Assembly (NCBI GenBank): GCA_033398695.1
Contig: CM065816.1
Coordinates: forward strand, 131,847,358-131,911,357
DNA from: Orobanche coerulescens
Taxonomy: Eukaryota > Streptophyta > Magnoliopsida > Lamiales > Orobanchaceae
Length of the DNA: 64,000 bases
Reading direction: 5' to 3'
A program made the translations under genes and the position numbers. Below are positions 34,977 to 46,546 of this stretch, piece by piece. The stretch's first letter is position 1. Each line of letters begins with the position of its first letter. The notes below the pieces were generated by a model that was given only the letters and a program-made list of their open reading frames with translations, searched no databases and had not been told where the DNA came from.

Positions 34977-35577
34977 CCTAACCTAGCAGATGAACCGCAA
35001 AGGGATACGTGCTACTAAGTTGGGGAGTATCACTCTTTTAAACTTTGAAAACCAATAAGAAGTAGATTTGGTAATGCGAGTACTCAGGGAAATAACGCAA
35101 ACCGGTATTATTTATTCAAAACATTACACAATCTTAAGTTTATTACATAACAAAACCATAACAGAGTGATCTTATTCAAAACAAAGCATAGTCTTCCAGC
35201 ATAGGGGCAAAATAGCTGGGGAATGGCATATGGACAAGTCTCCGGCTGTCAATACTGAAGAAGATAGTCAACTCCTAAACATGAGCATCATCATCTGTAT
35301 CATAAGAATCTAATGAGCTAATGGCTCAGTAAGATGAGACTTCTGTAATAGCAAAGTATCACGTATCACATTTATCAACAAATAACTACTATATATATAG
35401 TTATGTTCTTGTAAAATCCTTTCTTAGGGTACCCTTGAAGCGTGATACTCGACTGATAGTGATAGGCCATGGTTTTTGGAACCTGTTCATATAATTGGCC
35501 AATAAAAGATGTATACGGGGGTTCCCATACTGGTTTTTCAACCAATGGTATTAGCCGTATTCAACCTTTTTCAATCA
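34977..35577 (-). repeat. Fragment of a minus-strand LTR, unassigned family
   Basis: Starts TGTAACATCCCCTAACC, the reverse complement of a typical gypsy LTR end (GGGATGTTACA). Interior sequence is AT-rich. It matches no other LTR in the window and ends where the E-type LTR fragment begins. No partner LTR or target duplication is found. Confidence 0.45.
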
Positions 35578-36118
35578 GTGAGGTTATACTGTTTTAATAC
35601 GTTACAGTCATTATTGTGTCGTGTAACATGACGACCCGCGAGGGGTCGAAAGAATGAAATAAAGCCGAGACGAGTCTCACATAGATAAAAATGTTTTATG
35701 TGCATTACATAACATGATTTTGACGATTTATAAGGGTTTAATCTCACTGAGTATGCTCGCGTACTCACACCTCATCGTTTATGTTTTTCAGGGTAAGGAA
35801 TCGACAAACGGAACAAGCAGAAGATGAATACATACTCCCAACGCGATGAAGTTCGACAGAATAAAAGATGTTGTCGCCGTAATTGTTATTATTTTTACGA
35901 AACACTTGATGTTTTTCGACGAATATAATTTCAACGGACTATGTCCGAATATTTGATTTCCCATGTTTTTGTAAAACTGTATTTATGTTTGAATAAACGA
36001 CTTTATTGAAGATTTATTTACTACAACTCTTCCGCAAATACTCCGAATTTATATTTCAAAAAAAAATGAAGGAAAAATTGAGCGGTGTAACGTGCTTTTT
36101 AATTAAAAAAAAGACACG
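35578..36118 (+). repeat. Truncated 5' LTR of element E
   Basis: From GAGGTTATACTG onward this parallels 37497-38030, including the GACGACCCGCGAGGGGTC and CTCGCGTACTCACACC motifs. The first two thirds of the LTR are missing, replaced by the foreign fragment at 34977-35577. The LTR end is degraded. Confidence 0.75.
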
Positions 36119-36533
36119 ACAAAAAAAGATTTACTTATACAAAACAAGATATTTCAAAACTTTCTTATTTTCAAAAGTATAACGAATAATTACGGCATGA
36201 TTATATTTTCGGGAGAATATGTGGTTCATCGCTGCTGCCCAACATCGACTCTGAGGTAATGTTTTCAAGTCTTCACTCTTTTATGAAAACTTAAAAATTA
36301 TGGTATGAGTATAGAATGATTGTGTCGGAAAAAGATTTGAAAGGATATGTGAAAGTATAAATGTTATCCGAAAGGGACAAAATATGATTTCAAAGAAAGG
36401 ATTCAAAGTGATTTTTGCTGACACAATATTTTTAAAGTTATTGATGAAAATACTCATACAAAGTTTGATACATATTTTCAAAGTTCTTTACGAAGCTCAA
36501 TTTCGAGGACGAAATTTTTAAAGGGGGGAGGAT
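36119..36533 (+). other. Residual interior of E with polypurine tract
   Basis: Only about 415 bases separate the two E LTRs. No coding motif is left. The end, TTTCGAGGACGAAATT followed by the purine run AAAGGGGGGAGGAT (36520-36533), is the usual 3' end of chromovirus interiors. E is therefore an internally deleted gypsy element. Confidence 0.7.
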
Positions 36534-38038
36534 TGTAACGCCCCAATACTTATTTAAATGCTATTTATTTTGCTAACGATCATGGATTTTGATTTTTAAT
36601 ATTTACAGGTTGTCCAATACTTGGAACGATACGTTCCTAGCATAAAATAAAGGACTTAAAAGGAAAAGATTTCAAAATAAATTTTAAGGATCATTTTTAA
36701 AATTTATGAAAGTGATTTCGAAAAGTTCCGACGATTTTGATACGATAAAATTTCATTACAAAACACTTATATTGCAAAAATAATATTAAATTATTTTATT
36801 ATTATCGAAAATCTGTTCCGAGCATATCGAAGATTTGACTCCGATGAGTTCGAAACAGGTCGGAAAATCAAATTTGGACACTGGTAAGGGGTCGAACCGG
36901 TCGAGCCAAGTTGACGGACATCTGCCGGTCACCGCCGGACACGCCTACCGATACCACGGCCACTACGATGAAGTTTCTCGACGCTCCGGATAAGGTCGTC
37001 TGGATAAGGTCGGCCACGACCGACAAGCTTCTCGCCACCGTCCGATAAGGTCATCCCAAATTGTCCGGATAAGGTCGGTCACGACCGAAAGAAGCTTCTC
37101 GGCCAGCTGTCCGGATAAGGCCTCCAGCTGTCCGAGTAAGGTTGATTTTCAGCCGACTTTGGACCCCTATTTATACATGTTACCGAACGTGTTTTTGTAC
37201 ATATCACATATCAATTTGAATCTCTGGACCTCTACTATAAAACACCCGTAACATATTTCCCTTCGAAAAATTATAAAGGCTTCAAAAAGCCCGATGAAAC
37301 AGGAAGCTCAAATCTGACAGTTTTTCAAAGGTGTTTGATAAAAGTCCTCAAAGAGATTTCAGATTTTACATCAAGAATTTGTGACCGGAAATAGGAAAAA
37401 GTATTTTCAAGTGCTAGGAGAAGCGTATCCGGGATCCAAGAAGGATAACCGATCCAAATTCAAAGGAAGATATTTCAAGATTTCAGCAAACGAGGTGAGG
37501 TTATACTGTTTTAATATATTACGGTCATCGTTGTGTCGTGTAACATGACGACCCGTGAGGGGTCGAAAGAATGAAAGAAATCCGAGTCGAGTCTCACACA
37601 GATAAGAATGTTTTATGTGCATTACACAACATCATTTTGACGATTTATAAGGGTTTAATCTCACTGAGTATGCTCGCGTACTCACACCTCGTCATTTATG
37701 TTTTTCAGGCTAAGGAATCGACGAACGGGACAAGGAGAAGATGAATACATACTCCCAACACGATGAAGTTCTAAATAATAAAAGATGTTGTCGTCGTAAT
37801 TATTATTATTTTTACGAAATACTTGATGTTCTTAAACGAATATAATTTCAACGGAATATGTCCGAATATTTGATTTCCCATGTTTTTGTAAAACTGTACT
37901 GATGGTTGAATAAATGAGTTTTATTGAAGATTTACTGACTAAAATGCTTCCGCAAATACTCCGAATTTATATAAAAATTTTAAGTAAAAAAATGAGCTGT
38001 GTAACGTTCTTTTTAATTAAGAAAGGCAGGGTGTTACA
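36534..38038 (+). repeat. 3' LTR of element E
   Basis: About 1.5 kb, starting TGTAACGCCCC and ending GGGTGTTACA. A TATA box (CTATTTATACA, about 37168-37178) follows an array of TCCGGATAAGG motifs. The target duplication cannot be checked because the left end of E is lost. Confidence 0.8.
36985..37141 (+). promoter_or_regulatory. TCCGGATAAGG motif array of E
   Basis: Six copies or near copies of TCCGGATAAGG (first at 36985, last ending 37141), mixed with GAAGCTTCTCG and the palindrome GTCGGTCACGACCGA. It lies about 30 bases upstream of a TATA box. GATAAG is the core of the plant GATA-factor/I-box site, so an enhancer role is plausible. Confidence 0.5.
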
Positions 38039-40299
38039 CTTTATTTCTGTAAAATTTAGGGTTTTTGTTTGAAATGAATTTGTGAAATCCCAGGCTAGAT
38101 ACGAGTTGTTTTTGGTATGATTTCTTGTCTTCTGTTGTAATTCTGGAGTATATAGCATATTTCTTGATAATTTGTGGCTGAATTGATTTGAATTTCCGGG
38201 TTACTCTATTGTGTTGTGGTAACTCGTTACGAAATAATCATTTCTTTATTATGTTAAGAAATGATCATTTCTTTAGGCATTATACATCATCAATTCTTAG
38301 CTGGGATGCTCTTATATTTGATGGTAAATCAGTACGAAATATGACTTATTAATTGGGTTACCCTTATATGTGATGGTAACTCTGTAATACATGATTAATT
38401 ATTAACCGGGTTATATTCCTACATGCTAGTAACTCATTACGAAATGATTATTTCATTATTGTGTTACTCTATTGTGTGCTGGTAACTCGTTAAGAAATGA
38501 TCATTTCTTTATTGGGTTACCCTATTGTGTGATAGTAACCCTTGAAAGAAATAACCATTTCATGTTCTGATTACCCTTTTGTGTTACCGTAGTATCGTAC
38601 TGGTCGAATGTTATACGCATAGGCAGAATAGGAATGTACTATGTTCTGCCTCCATCGTATATATTTTCGTTCCATGCGCAACAATTAAACAAGATCACCT
38701 AATTTGCATGAAATAACACATGGTAACGCAGTTACGATATAGTAACACAAATGGTAAACAACACATGGTAATAAGACGGTACGAAATACATACGTCGTAA
38801 CGACTGTAAATTCGTAATCAATAACTAATGAGATAGAAACTAAATTTAATGATAACAAACAATGTAATGGTAACGAACGTAACGAACAATGTAATGGTAA
38901 CGGGGAATCATTTTGTTTGGTTCCCCATGTGACTTAGTTGTGTTACCCTTCTATGTGATGGTAACTCTGTAATAAATGATTAATTATTAACCAGGTTACA
39001 TTCCTACATGCTAGTAACTCGTTACGAAATGATTATTTCTTTATTGTGTTACTCTATTGTGTGTTGGTAACTCGTTAAGAAATGATCATTTATTTATTGG
39101 GTTACCCTATTGTGTGCTGATAACCCTTGAAATTAATAACCATTTCGTATGACCTCATCTGCATGAAATAAGTAATGGTAACGAAGGTAACGAAAAATAA
39201 ATATCATATCCGCTTACTGGTAGCTCGTGTACAATATTTCTTATCTTCTTACTTATTAACTGGGTTACATTCCTACATGCTAGTAACTCATTACGAAATG
39301 ATCATTTCTTTATAGTGTTACTATATTGTGTGCTCGTAACTCGTTAAAGAAATGATCATTTCTTTATTTGGTTACCCTATTGTGTGCTGGTAACCCTTGA
39401 AAGAAATAATAATTTTGTATTTTGATTACCCTTTTTTGTTACCATAATGTTGTACTCGTCGAATGTTATACGCATAGGCGGAATAAGAATGTATTCTTTC
39501 CTGCCTCGATCATATATATTTTCGTTCCATTCTCCTCCATGCGCAACAATTAAACAAGATGAGCTCATCTGCATGAAATAAGTAACGAATGATCAGCTCT
39601 GTATGTAATGGTAACGAACATAATGAATGATCAGCTCTGTATGTAATGGTAACAAACATAACAAAAAAACAAATATCGTATCCGCTTACTGGTACCTCGT
39701 GTATAATATTCCAACACGATAAATAGGATACGAAATTGTGATATCATACTGTGTTAGCAAATGACAAACAATGTCGTGCTGAGGTAAAATAACACATGGT
39801 AAAGAAATGATCATTCCTTTATTGTGTTACGAAATGATCATTTATTTAGGCATTATATATGATCAATTCTTAGCTAGGATGCTCTTGTATGTGATGGTAA
39901 CTCTATACAAGATTATGACTTATTAGTTGGGTTACCCTTCTATGTAATGGTAACTATGTAATAACCGGGTTACATTCCTACATGCTAGAAACTTGTTACG
40001 AAATGATTATTTCTTTATTGTGTTACTCTGTTGTGTGCTGGTAACTCGTTAAGAAATGATCATTTCTTTATTGGCTTACCCTATTGTGTGTTGGTAACCC
40101 ATGAAATAAAAAACCATTTTGTATTTTGATTACCCTTTTGTGTTACCATAATGTCGTACTGGTCGAATGTTATACGCATAGGCGGAATAGGAATGTACTC
40201 TTTTCTGCCTCCATCGTATATATTTCCATTCTATTATCCTCCATGTGCAACAATTAAACAAGATGACCTCATCTGCATGAAATAACACATGGTAACGCA
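38039..40299. repeat. Diverged GTTAC/GTAAC repeat block, left part
   Basis: Roughly three diverged units of about 700-850 bases. Landmarks recur: GTTATACGCATAGGC at about 38610, 39465 and 40169, and ACATGCTAGTAACT near 38423, 39005, 39273 and 39980. Within units, GGTTACCC...GGTAACC and AAATGATCATTT form inverted repeats, so single strands could fold. No ORF of note. H is inserted at 40299 and the block resumes at 52194. The family is not known to me. Confidence 0.6.
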
Positions 40300-41234
40300 T
40301 GTTGTTCCCCAAAATATTATCCGGAGATAGATATTGTTGGAATAGATGGACAACAAACAAAGTTGCGAGAACACTTTCGTGGGAAAATAAATAACACAAG
40401 GTTTGCCGGGGTTGTTAGTCCCGGGCTTCAATGCTCTCGCGAGATGTTATTAATATGAATACTTTGAAGTACAAATACTAATGTTAGAATCTATTACAAT
40501 GAGTGTAAAGATTCTAGTTATCTTAGCTATAGAGCGTGAAGATTGCCGGAAGAATCAGATGTGATGCTCTATGAGTTCTTGCTTTTGGTGTTCTGTATAT
40601 GTGAATGAGTTTCACTGTCAATGGATTTCACGGTGTATGTGTATGTATTCATAAGGTGAGTCCACTGTTCTCTCTGTACCTTTTTTTCACTCTCCTTGGC
40701 CACTGTTGGACGCCTCCTGTTTATAGAAGACAAGGTTGTTGGGTCCTCTCCGGCGATCGCGGGGGACCGCCGTTTTCTATATTAGAATAAGGTGGGCGAT
40801 CATCCCGTCACGTGGGGCTGTTCCCTTAAAGTCCGAGGCTACTGCTGGAAGCCAGCTGTGCGAGCCAATGGGAAACCTGCACGCGTCCTGAGTTGCTGTC
40901 TGGGGAGGACCCACCTTGTACCTTTCAGCGGGCCTGTCGGTAGGTGTGAGGTTGGTGACAGACTGGGGTCAAAGGCCTTATCTTGCGGCGCCTTTTGTGG
41001 ATCTGCATGTGGGTCTACGTCTGAGATTCGGTCTTCGAAGACTTTGACAGGTTTCGGATTCACATGCAGTATGGGATGATCGTCTACAGTCAGATATCAT
41101 TGGCGATCGCCAGATGCCTACAGACGATCGCCTTGGACGCCGATCGCTAGGTGCTTGACCAGTGTCTGTCTTCTTTGGCTGGCTCCTGACCATCATGCCG
41201 ATCGCCATCATGGCGTATAAATCGCCGCACAATA
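40300..41234 (-). repeat. 3' LTR of H
   Basis: Starts TGTTGTTCCCC and ends CACAATA in plus reading. It matches 51253-52188 with a substitution every 20-30 bases. Several GCGATCGC or CGATCG palindromes are clustered at about 40750-40810 and 41080-41215. Minus-strand TATA-like sequence at about 40729-40738. Confidence 0.9.
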
Positions 41235-41809
41235 ATTGCCCCCCAGCTCACTCCGATGTTGAAAACATGGGGTGAGGTGGCACAGTTGGCGATCGCCTGT
41301 TCTAGATGATTGGCTCATCTGTTTATGACAAGGATGATCTGCGATCTGATTTCGAACCCGGATGATCTCCTTATGCGCCGGAAATAGCGGGAAATGGAGG
41401 CGGGCTCTTGAAACATTGCAGGGACACACGTCGCGCTATCGTTGGGGGAGTCCGACAGTGTTGTCAGACTTTTCGTCTGGCGTGCCCTCGAAACGACGCG
41501 TACGCGGGTTTCGAGGGCTGCATTTAATGTGTCCCCCCCGACGGTTGCACTCCAGCCCTTGGGATTCCGCCTATTAAAAGGGCTAGGGCCATTTCAGTTT
41601 AACTCTTTATGCGCCCTTGCTTTTTAGACGAAGACTCTGCCGAATTTCTTTGAAGCTCCTTGTGTCGACCGTCTTTCTTTCTAGGTAAGAACAAAAATTT
41701 TCTCTCCCCCTCTGCTTTTAAGAAAGGAGGATCTAAAACATACGAGGCTGGTAGCTCTTCCACCACCGCGGCTTCGCTTGACCAGGAAGAAACCCCCGTG
41801 GCTCTTCAT
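41235..41809 (+). promoter_or_regulatory. Promoter region of antisense gene in H
   Basis: Non-coding sequence between the 3' LTR of H and the start of the plus-strand gene. The minus-strand purine tract abuts the LTR at 41235-41246. On the plus strand CTATTAAAAGGGC (41571-41583) is a plausible TATA box, with a pyrimidine-rich leader after it. Translation most likely starts at ATG 41810; the frame is open further upstream but without an ATG. Confidence 0.5.
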
Positions 41810-44423
41810 ATGGAAACGGCCGTCGAGGCCATTCGTGCGGGGATTGCACCTGCGGAGATTGAAGAGCTTTTCAATGAAGCTGACATGGTGAGGTCGGCGG
41901 CGGGGGGGCAGAGGGGCTCGCCGGTGGATGAAGATGAAGCGGTAAAGCTGTACTGGGAGCAGAACAGCGTGTTCGGCCCCACCTATTTAGATTTTGCTAA
42001 GCTTATGGAGAGGATTGCCGGACCATGTCCTAAGTTTGACTTCGAAGCATATTCTGCCGCCCACCCCTATGAGCCCGTGAAGCGGACGTCATTCCGGGCC
42101 GCGGACCATTCCTCATGGACCCTTGGACAGATTCGTAGTTCGGCGACCAAGAAAGACTTGATTCGCTGGAGGGAGAAATTCCACATCCCTTCTGATGTTT
42201 CATTGTACGTGCCCTCGAAGAACGAACGTGCCGACCAACCTCCCGAGGGTATGGTTGTTGTCAATGAAATGATCCTGGAGGCCGGATTGCTGTTTACCTT
42301 GCCGTTCACCGTGTCGTATTTGCTGACCGGCTGGAATGTGGCGTCGCTCCAGTTGACATCGAACGCCTGGCTACGGATTATCAGCACCTTGACATTGCTT
42401 GGCGGTCATCAGTTGTTCCGTATGCCTTCTGTGCTGGAAATGAATTATCTTTTCAAGATGACCGCGCAGAAGGGATCGGTCGGTGGCTACCATATCCAGG
42501 GTCGCATGGGTAGGGTGGTCCTTGGGGTGCCGAACAAGGTTCGGGGCGACCTGGCAAAGTGATGCTGGGTCGTAGGAGCATGGAGGTCGGCATCGAGCGA
42601 TAAGCCGGAGGAAGAGTTGGATATCCCCACCAGTTTTCGGGAGAGGAATCCGAGTAAGGGTTTTAACTCTCCCTTTGTTTGGATACACCTTGAACTGATC
42701 TAATTTGGTTTCCTTTTTGCACGCTCCCTTGTTCCAGCGATCGGCGATCTCCCCTTTGATTTTTTGATTGTCTGGGAGCGAATTCACAGTCTGCCGGACT
42801 CCTACATGGATGTTCGCTCAGTCAGCCACGAACTTCATCGGTTGGGAGCTCGATTGTTTCGCTTCCCTCGCCACCTGAAGGTTCCAGGTATGAATTTTTA
42901 CTTCCTCTTTCCTGTATGACGATTGTCTGATTGAAGTAGATCTTTAACTTGTCTGAAATTCTTCTTTGACAGAGATCCATTTTCCCCGCTACGCCGAGCC
43001 ACCAAGAGAGATCTCAATGTAGAATCCCGGTCTTTTGGGTCGTCTTCACCAGGGCAAGAAGACGGATCGTGCCCCAGCAATGATGTCCCGTCCTGTCCCT
43101 GCGGTGAGACCTACTACGGTGCCGGTCGTCGAGCTGGAAGTTCGGGGGGAAGAACAGCTCCAGCGCAACCGCAAGAGGCGGAGGCCAGAGGAGTCCCTGC
43201 CGACTGCTGACGCGGAGGTATCCATTTTTGAGCCGCCGGTTGCCGCACCACCTATCTCTGCTGTTCCGATGGCGGAGAGGTCCAGGCCATCAGTTGCCTT
43301 CCTGAAGACCGCGGCGATCGCCGAAGCTGAAACTCCTCGGGGCAAGCCCTTTTTCGGCTGCGACCCCAAGTTGGTCAACAGGTAAGACCAGTTTGATCTT
43401 TCTGAGTTAGGCTATTTGTGTAGGATGTATACTAACTCCTTTGTTTCTTTATGTTTGTGTTGCAGGATCCGTCTTTCCGATCCGGACACCTCGCGGATGG
43501 TGTTGGATTTCTTGGCGAGCAAGCCTCCGCGCCAGTCCCTCGATGTTCCCTCTTATGTCTCCCGGGCCATCACCTCTATTCCTAAGGCCTGGACGACTAA
43601 CCTCGATGCGATTGCTCGTCGGCGGTCTGGAGATGCCATGCAGGCGATGCTCGCCCTGAATCTCCAGGCGGCGACGATGGCCGCCCAAACCGTTAAGGAT
43701 TACGAGGGGCGACCCTCTAATGCTCGCCTCCATCAAGATCTCGAGGTTGCTCGGAACCAGAATGCCGAGTTCGCTAACCGGATCGCGGCCATGGAGAAGG
43801 AACATATTGAGACGGCCAAACGGGCCAAACAAGACCTCGACCGGATGAAGCAAGATCTTGGCCGGTCCAAGGAGGTGGCCGATCAGTTCCGTGACCATAT
43901 GATGGATGCTCGTCGGTTGCACGCGGCCTCGCAGGAGCAGGTGGCTGGGCTGAAGTCGGTAGTGGATCAGCTCAACGGCGAACTGGAGAAGACGAAAGGG
44001 GATCTGGCCGCCAAGGTAGCCGAGCTTGCGGATGCTGATAAGACGACTGCGGAGCTGAAGGAGCAATTAAAGGCGACCGAGACCGATCCCTACCTTAATG
44101 TGGGGTACGTCGGCGAGTTCGCCTACTATGTATCTTATGCCGACGCTGTCCGTGCTGCCAAAAAGGTAGGGATCGAGGTCGGCCCTATGATGGAGACCTT
44201 CAAAGCCTATGCACTTGAGCATCCTTTGCATCCGGACTTCTCGCTGCCGATCCTCGATCTCACCGACTTAGGGATTGATCTGAGTTGGTATCCGTTTCCG
44301 GATAAACTTATTTATCCTGAACCCGGTGAGGAAGCATGTGCCGATCCGCCTGCTGGAGGCGAAGGCCAGTCGGGGGTGGCCAGAGTGACGCTGGAGTTTG
44401 TTTTGTTTTCCCTCAATTTATAA
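41810..44423 (+). pseudogene. Four-exon antisense gene of H, gypsy-type domain
   Basis: Exons 41810-42653, 42738-42887, 42973-43381 and 43466-44423. Introns (84, 85, 84 bp) start GTAAGG, GTATGA and GTAAGA and end CAG; the third holds a perfect TACTAAC branch site. All junctions keep the frame, giving 786 residues. Exon 1 has the plant 'putative gypsy type transposon' domain (Pfam Transposase_28 type): PPEGMVVVNEMILEAGLLF and LTSNAWLRIISTLTLLGGH, about residues 143-200. Exon 2 adds LPFDFLIVWERIHSLPDSY. Exon 4 has a long coiled coil (about 43720-44080), then YVGEFAYYVSYADAVRAAKK. Stops TGA (42560) and TAG (43020) stand where Trp is likely. Antisense ORFs with this domain are known in Tat elements. 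Function unknown. Confidence 0.8.
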
Positions 44424-44479
44424 TTTTCAGTTTTCTCTTGTATTGCCTTCGGGCTTGTATGTACGATCGTTTTGAATGG

Positions 44480-44485
44480 AATAAA
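44480..44485 (+). terminator. Polyadenylation signal of antisense gene
   Basis: AATAAA 57 bases after the stop codon, with a TTGTAT-rich stretch upstream (44437-44460) as in plant 3' ends. Confidence 0.5.
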
Positions 44486-45328
44486 ATACTTCTTCTCCGC
44501 ATCTGACTCTTTATCTGTATGATCGTCTCTTCTGGATGTTTGCTTATGAATTTATACAAGTGTTTACACAGTTGTAGTTGTAAACTTCTTGAACAAGACC
44601 GATCGTCATGTGTGTGTTTGAGCAAAGCCGATCGTGTATGGTCCCTTCCTCCCGATCGCATTTCAGGAATAGCTCCACTTTGCCCCTTGTTTTTGTTCAC
44701 TTAGTGTAAGTAAGGGAACGAAAATAGTATGTTTGACGAGCTATCTTGAGTTGTGCCGATTCTTTGAGGGAGGACGATTGTGTGCACGGTCGCTGAGTTC
44801 GATGGACCGACCTCCGTAACCGTGTCTTTATGTGCGAGGGACATTCCATACGTAGGTCTGTCCCGCAACTCACTTTATTGTTAGGGTCCTCCGTTAGGCT
44901 GTGCCCGCCTTGTATTTGAACGAAAGGCGAGCGGTCTTGGTCTGGACGAGTCCTTGCACGGGGCGTCGTCGGTTTATTCAACTCCACGTCCGCGGCTTGT
45001 TGGCACTTTTCTACCTCGGGTCGCCATGTTAGATGGCGACCCTCGACGGTATACGTTGTGACGGGGTAGGGACGCGTCGCTTTTTCCGGGTATATCATGT
45101 TAGATGATGTACTTTGAGGGCGAGCGAGTGTGTCCACATATTTATTTGGAAGGTCCTTCGGCTACGCCCGCCTCGTATTTAAACGAAGGGCGAGCGATCT
45201 CAGCCCAAAGGAACCTTATCGTCCTCTTTTTATTTGTATCATTTTCGTCGAGGCGAATCATATAGATGGGGCAGGAAAATCACCAGAACTCTTTGTACAT
45301 TGGGTAATTGAAACTGGATACAGAGTTT
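44486..45328. other. Spacer between antisense gene and integrase of H
   Basis: About 840 bases with no recognisable coding sequence. A segment containing GCCCGCCT-GTATTT-AACGAA is present twice (about 44905-44935 and 45165-45195), so part of it is a diverged direct repeat. This is where gag-pol transcription and the antisense gene converge. Confidence 0.6.
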
Positions 45329-46546
45329 TCACTGGTAGTATTTCTTCAAATGTACGGCGTTCCAGGGATATTGGTCCGCAGTGCCGTCAGGGTCTTCAAG
45401 TTCGTAGGCTCCCCTAGTTAGCCACTTAGATATCCTGAAGGGGCCTTCCCAATTCGGTCCAAAGACTCCTGTGTGGGTCTGGACTTTTTTGAGGACTAGG
45501 TCGCCCACTTGGAACCATCTTTCCTTGACCTTAGAATTAAAGAACTTCTCGGATATCCTTTTGTGGATTGTGTTCTTCATTTCCGAGGTCAGTCGCCGTT
45601 CTTCGAGAATGTCCAAGTCGATCTGCCGGGCCATATCATTGTCCATCGTCATCTCTTCTTCAGTTCGGTGGCTGAGGACGGCGACCTCCGAAGGAATCAC
45701 CGCTTCTGTTTCGAAGGCGAGGGCGAACAGGATTTCGCTAGTCGAGTTTCGGGTCGTCGTACGGTAAGACCACAAAATGTCTGGGAGCTCGCTCGCCCAT
45801 CGTCCTTGTTTGGATTCAAGTCTTGCTTTGATCGTGTGTTTGATGATCTTGTTTACAGCCTCTACCTGCCCGTTCGTCTGAGGGTGGTAAGGGGCTGAGA
45901 ACAACTTTTTGATTCCCCACTTCTCTCAGAATTGCATGACTTCCAAGCCGTCGAACTGTTTTCCATTGTCGGAGATGATAGCCTGGGGTAGACCGAACCG
46001 GCATATAATGTTTTTCCAAATGAACTTAATTACTTGTTCTTGGCCGATCTTGTTGAGCGGCTTGGCCTCAGCCCATTTCGTAAAATAATCGACCCCCACA
46101 ATGGCAAACTTACAGCCCTCTGGCGCCGTCGGCAAGGGACCTATAAGGTTGATGCCCTATTGGGCGAATGGCCACGGGCTGTACATTGAAGTGAGCTGCT
46201 CGGGGGAGAGCTTGATGTTTGGGCCCATCACTTGACACTTATGACACGATCTGGCGTAGGCGATCGCATCTTTCTGAAGCGAAGGCCAGAAAAAACCTTG
46301 CCTGGTTGTTTTGTGGATGAGAGCTCGCCCGCCAGCATGGTTTCCACAGATCCCATCATGGATTTCGGCTAAAACGAGTCGGCCTTCCTCCGGCGTAATG
46401 CACTTGAGGAGGGGAAGGCTGAAAGCTCGCTTGTAAATCCGGTCGTCTAGTAGGGTGTATCTGGTTGCACGGAGTCGGAGCTGGCGAGCTTTGATACGGT
46501 CGTCGGGGACCATCCCGTCCTTCAAGTATTTAATGAACGGAGTCAT
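45329..46546 (-). pseudogene. pol: Integrase of H
   Basis: One minus-strand frame from about 46546 to 45329. The zinc region is H-x4-H...C-H-K-C (HDGICGNHAG, ARSCHKCQ). Core motifs are VGVDYFTKWAEAKP, AIISDNGKQFDG and Glu in HPQTNGQVEAVNK. The C-terminus has VGDLVLKKVQ, FGPNWEGPFRI and WNAVHLKKYYQ, with no chromodomain, as expected for Tat. Two stops interrupt: TAG at 46157-46159 where Trp is likely (A-Q-W-G-I-N), and TGA at 45926-45928 (likely Arg). A frameshift near 46550 separates it from RNase H. Confidence 0.9.

Noticed and set aside
41235..41809. A fourth intron at 41687-41722 in the antisense gene
   Set aside because: CTAG/GTAAGA and a following AAG look like splice sites, but the intron would be about 40 bp, too short for plants.
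43449..44066. 205-codon minus-strand ORF opposite exon 4 of the antisense gene
   Set aside because: Shadow of the coiled-coil exon. The plus-strand frame has heptads, spliced continuity and domain similarity.
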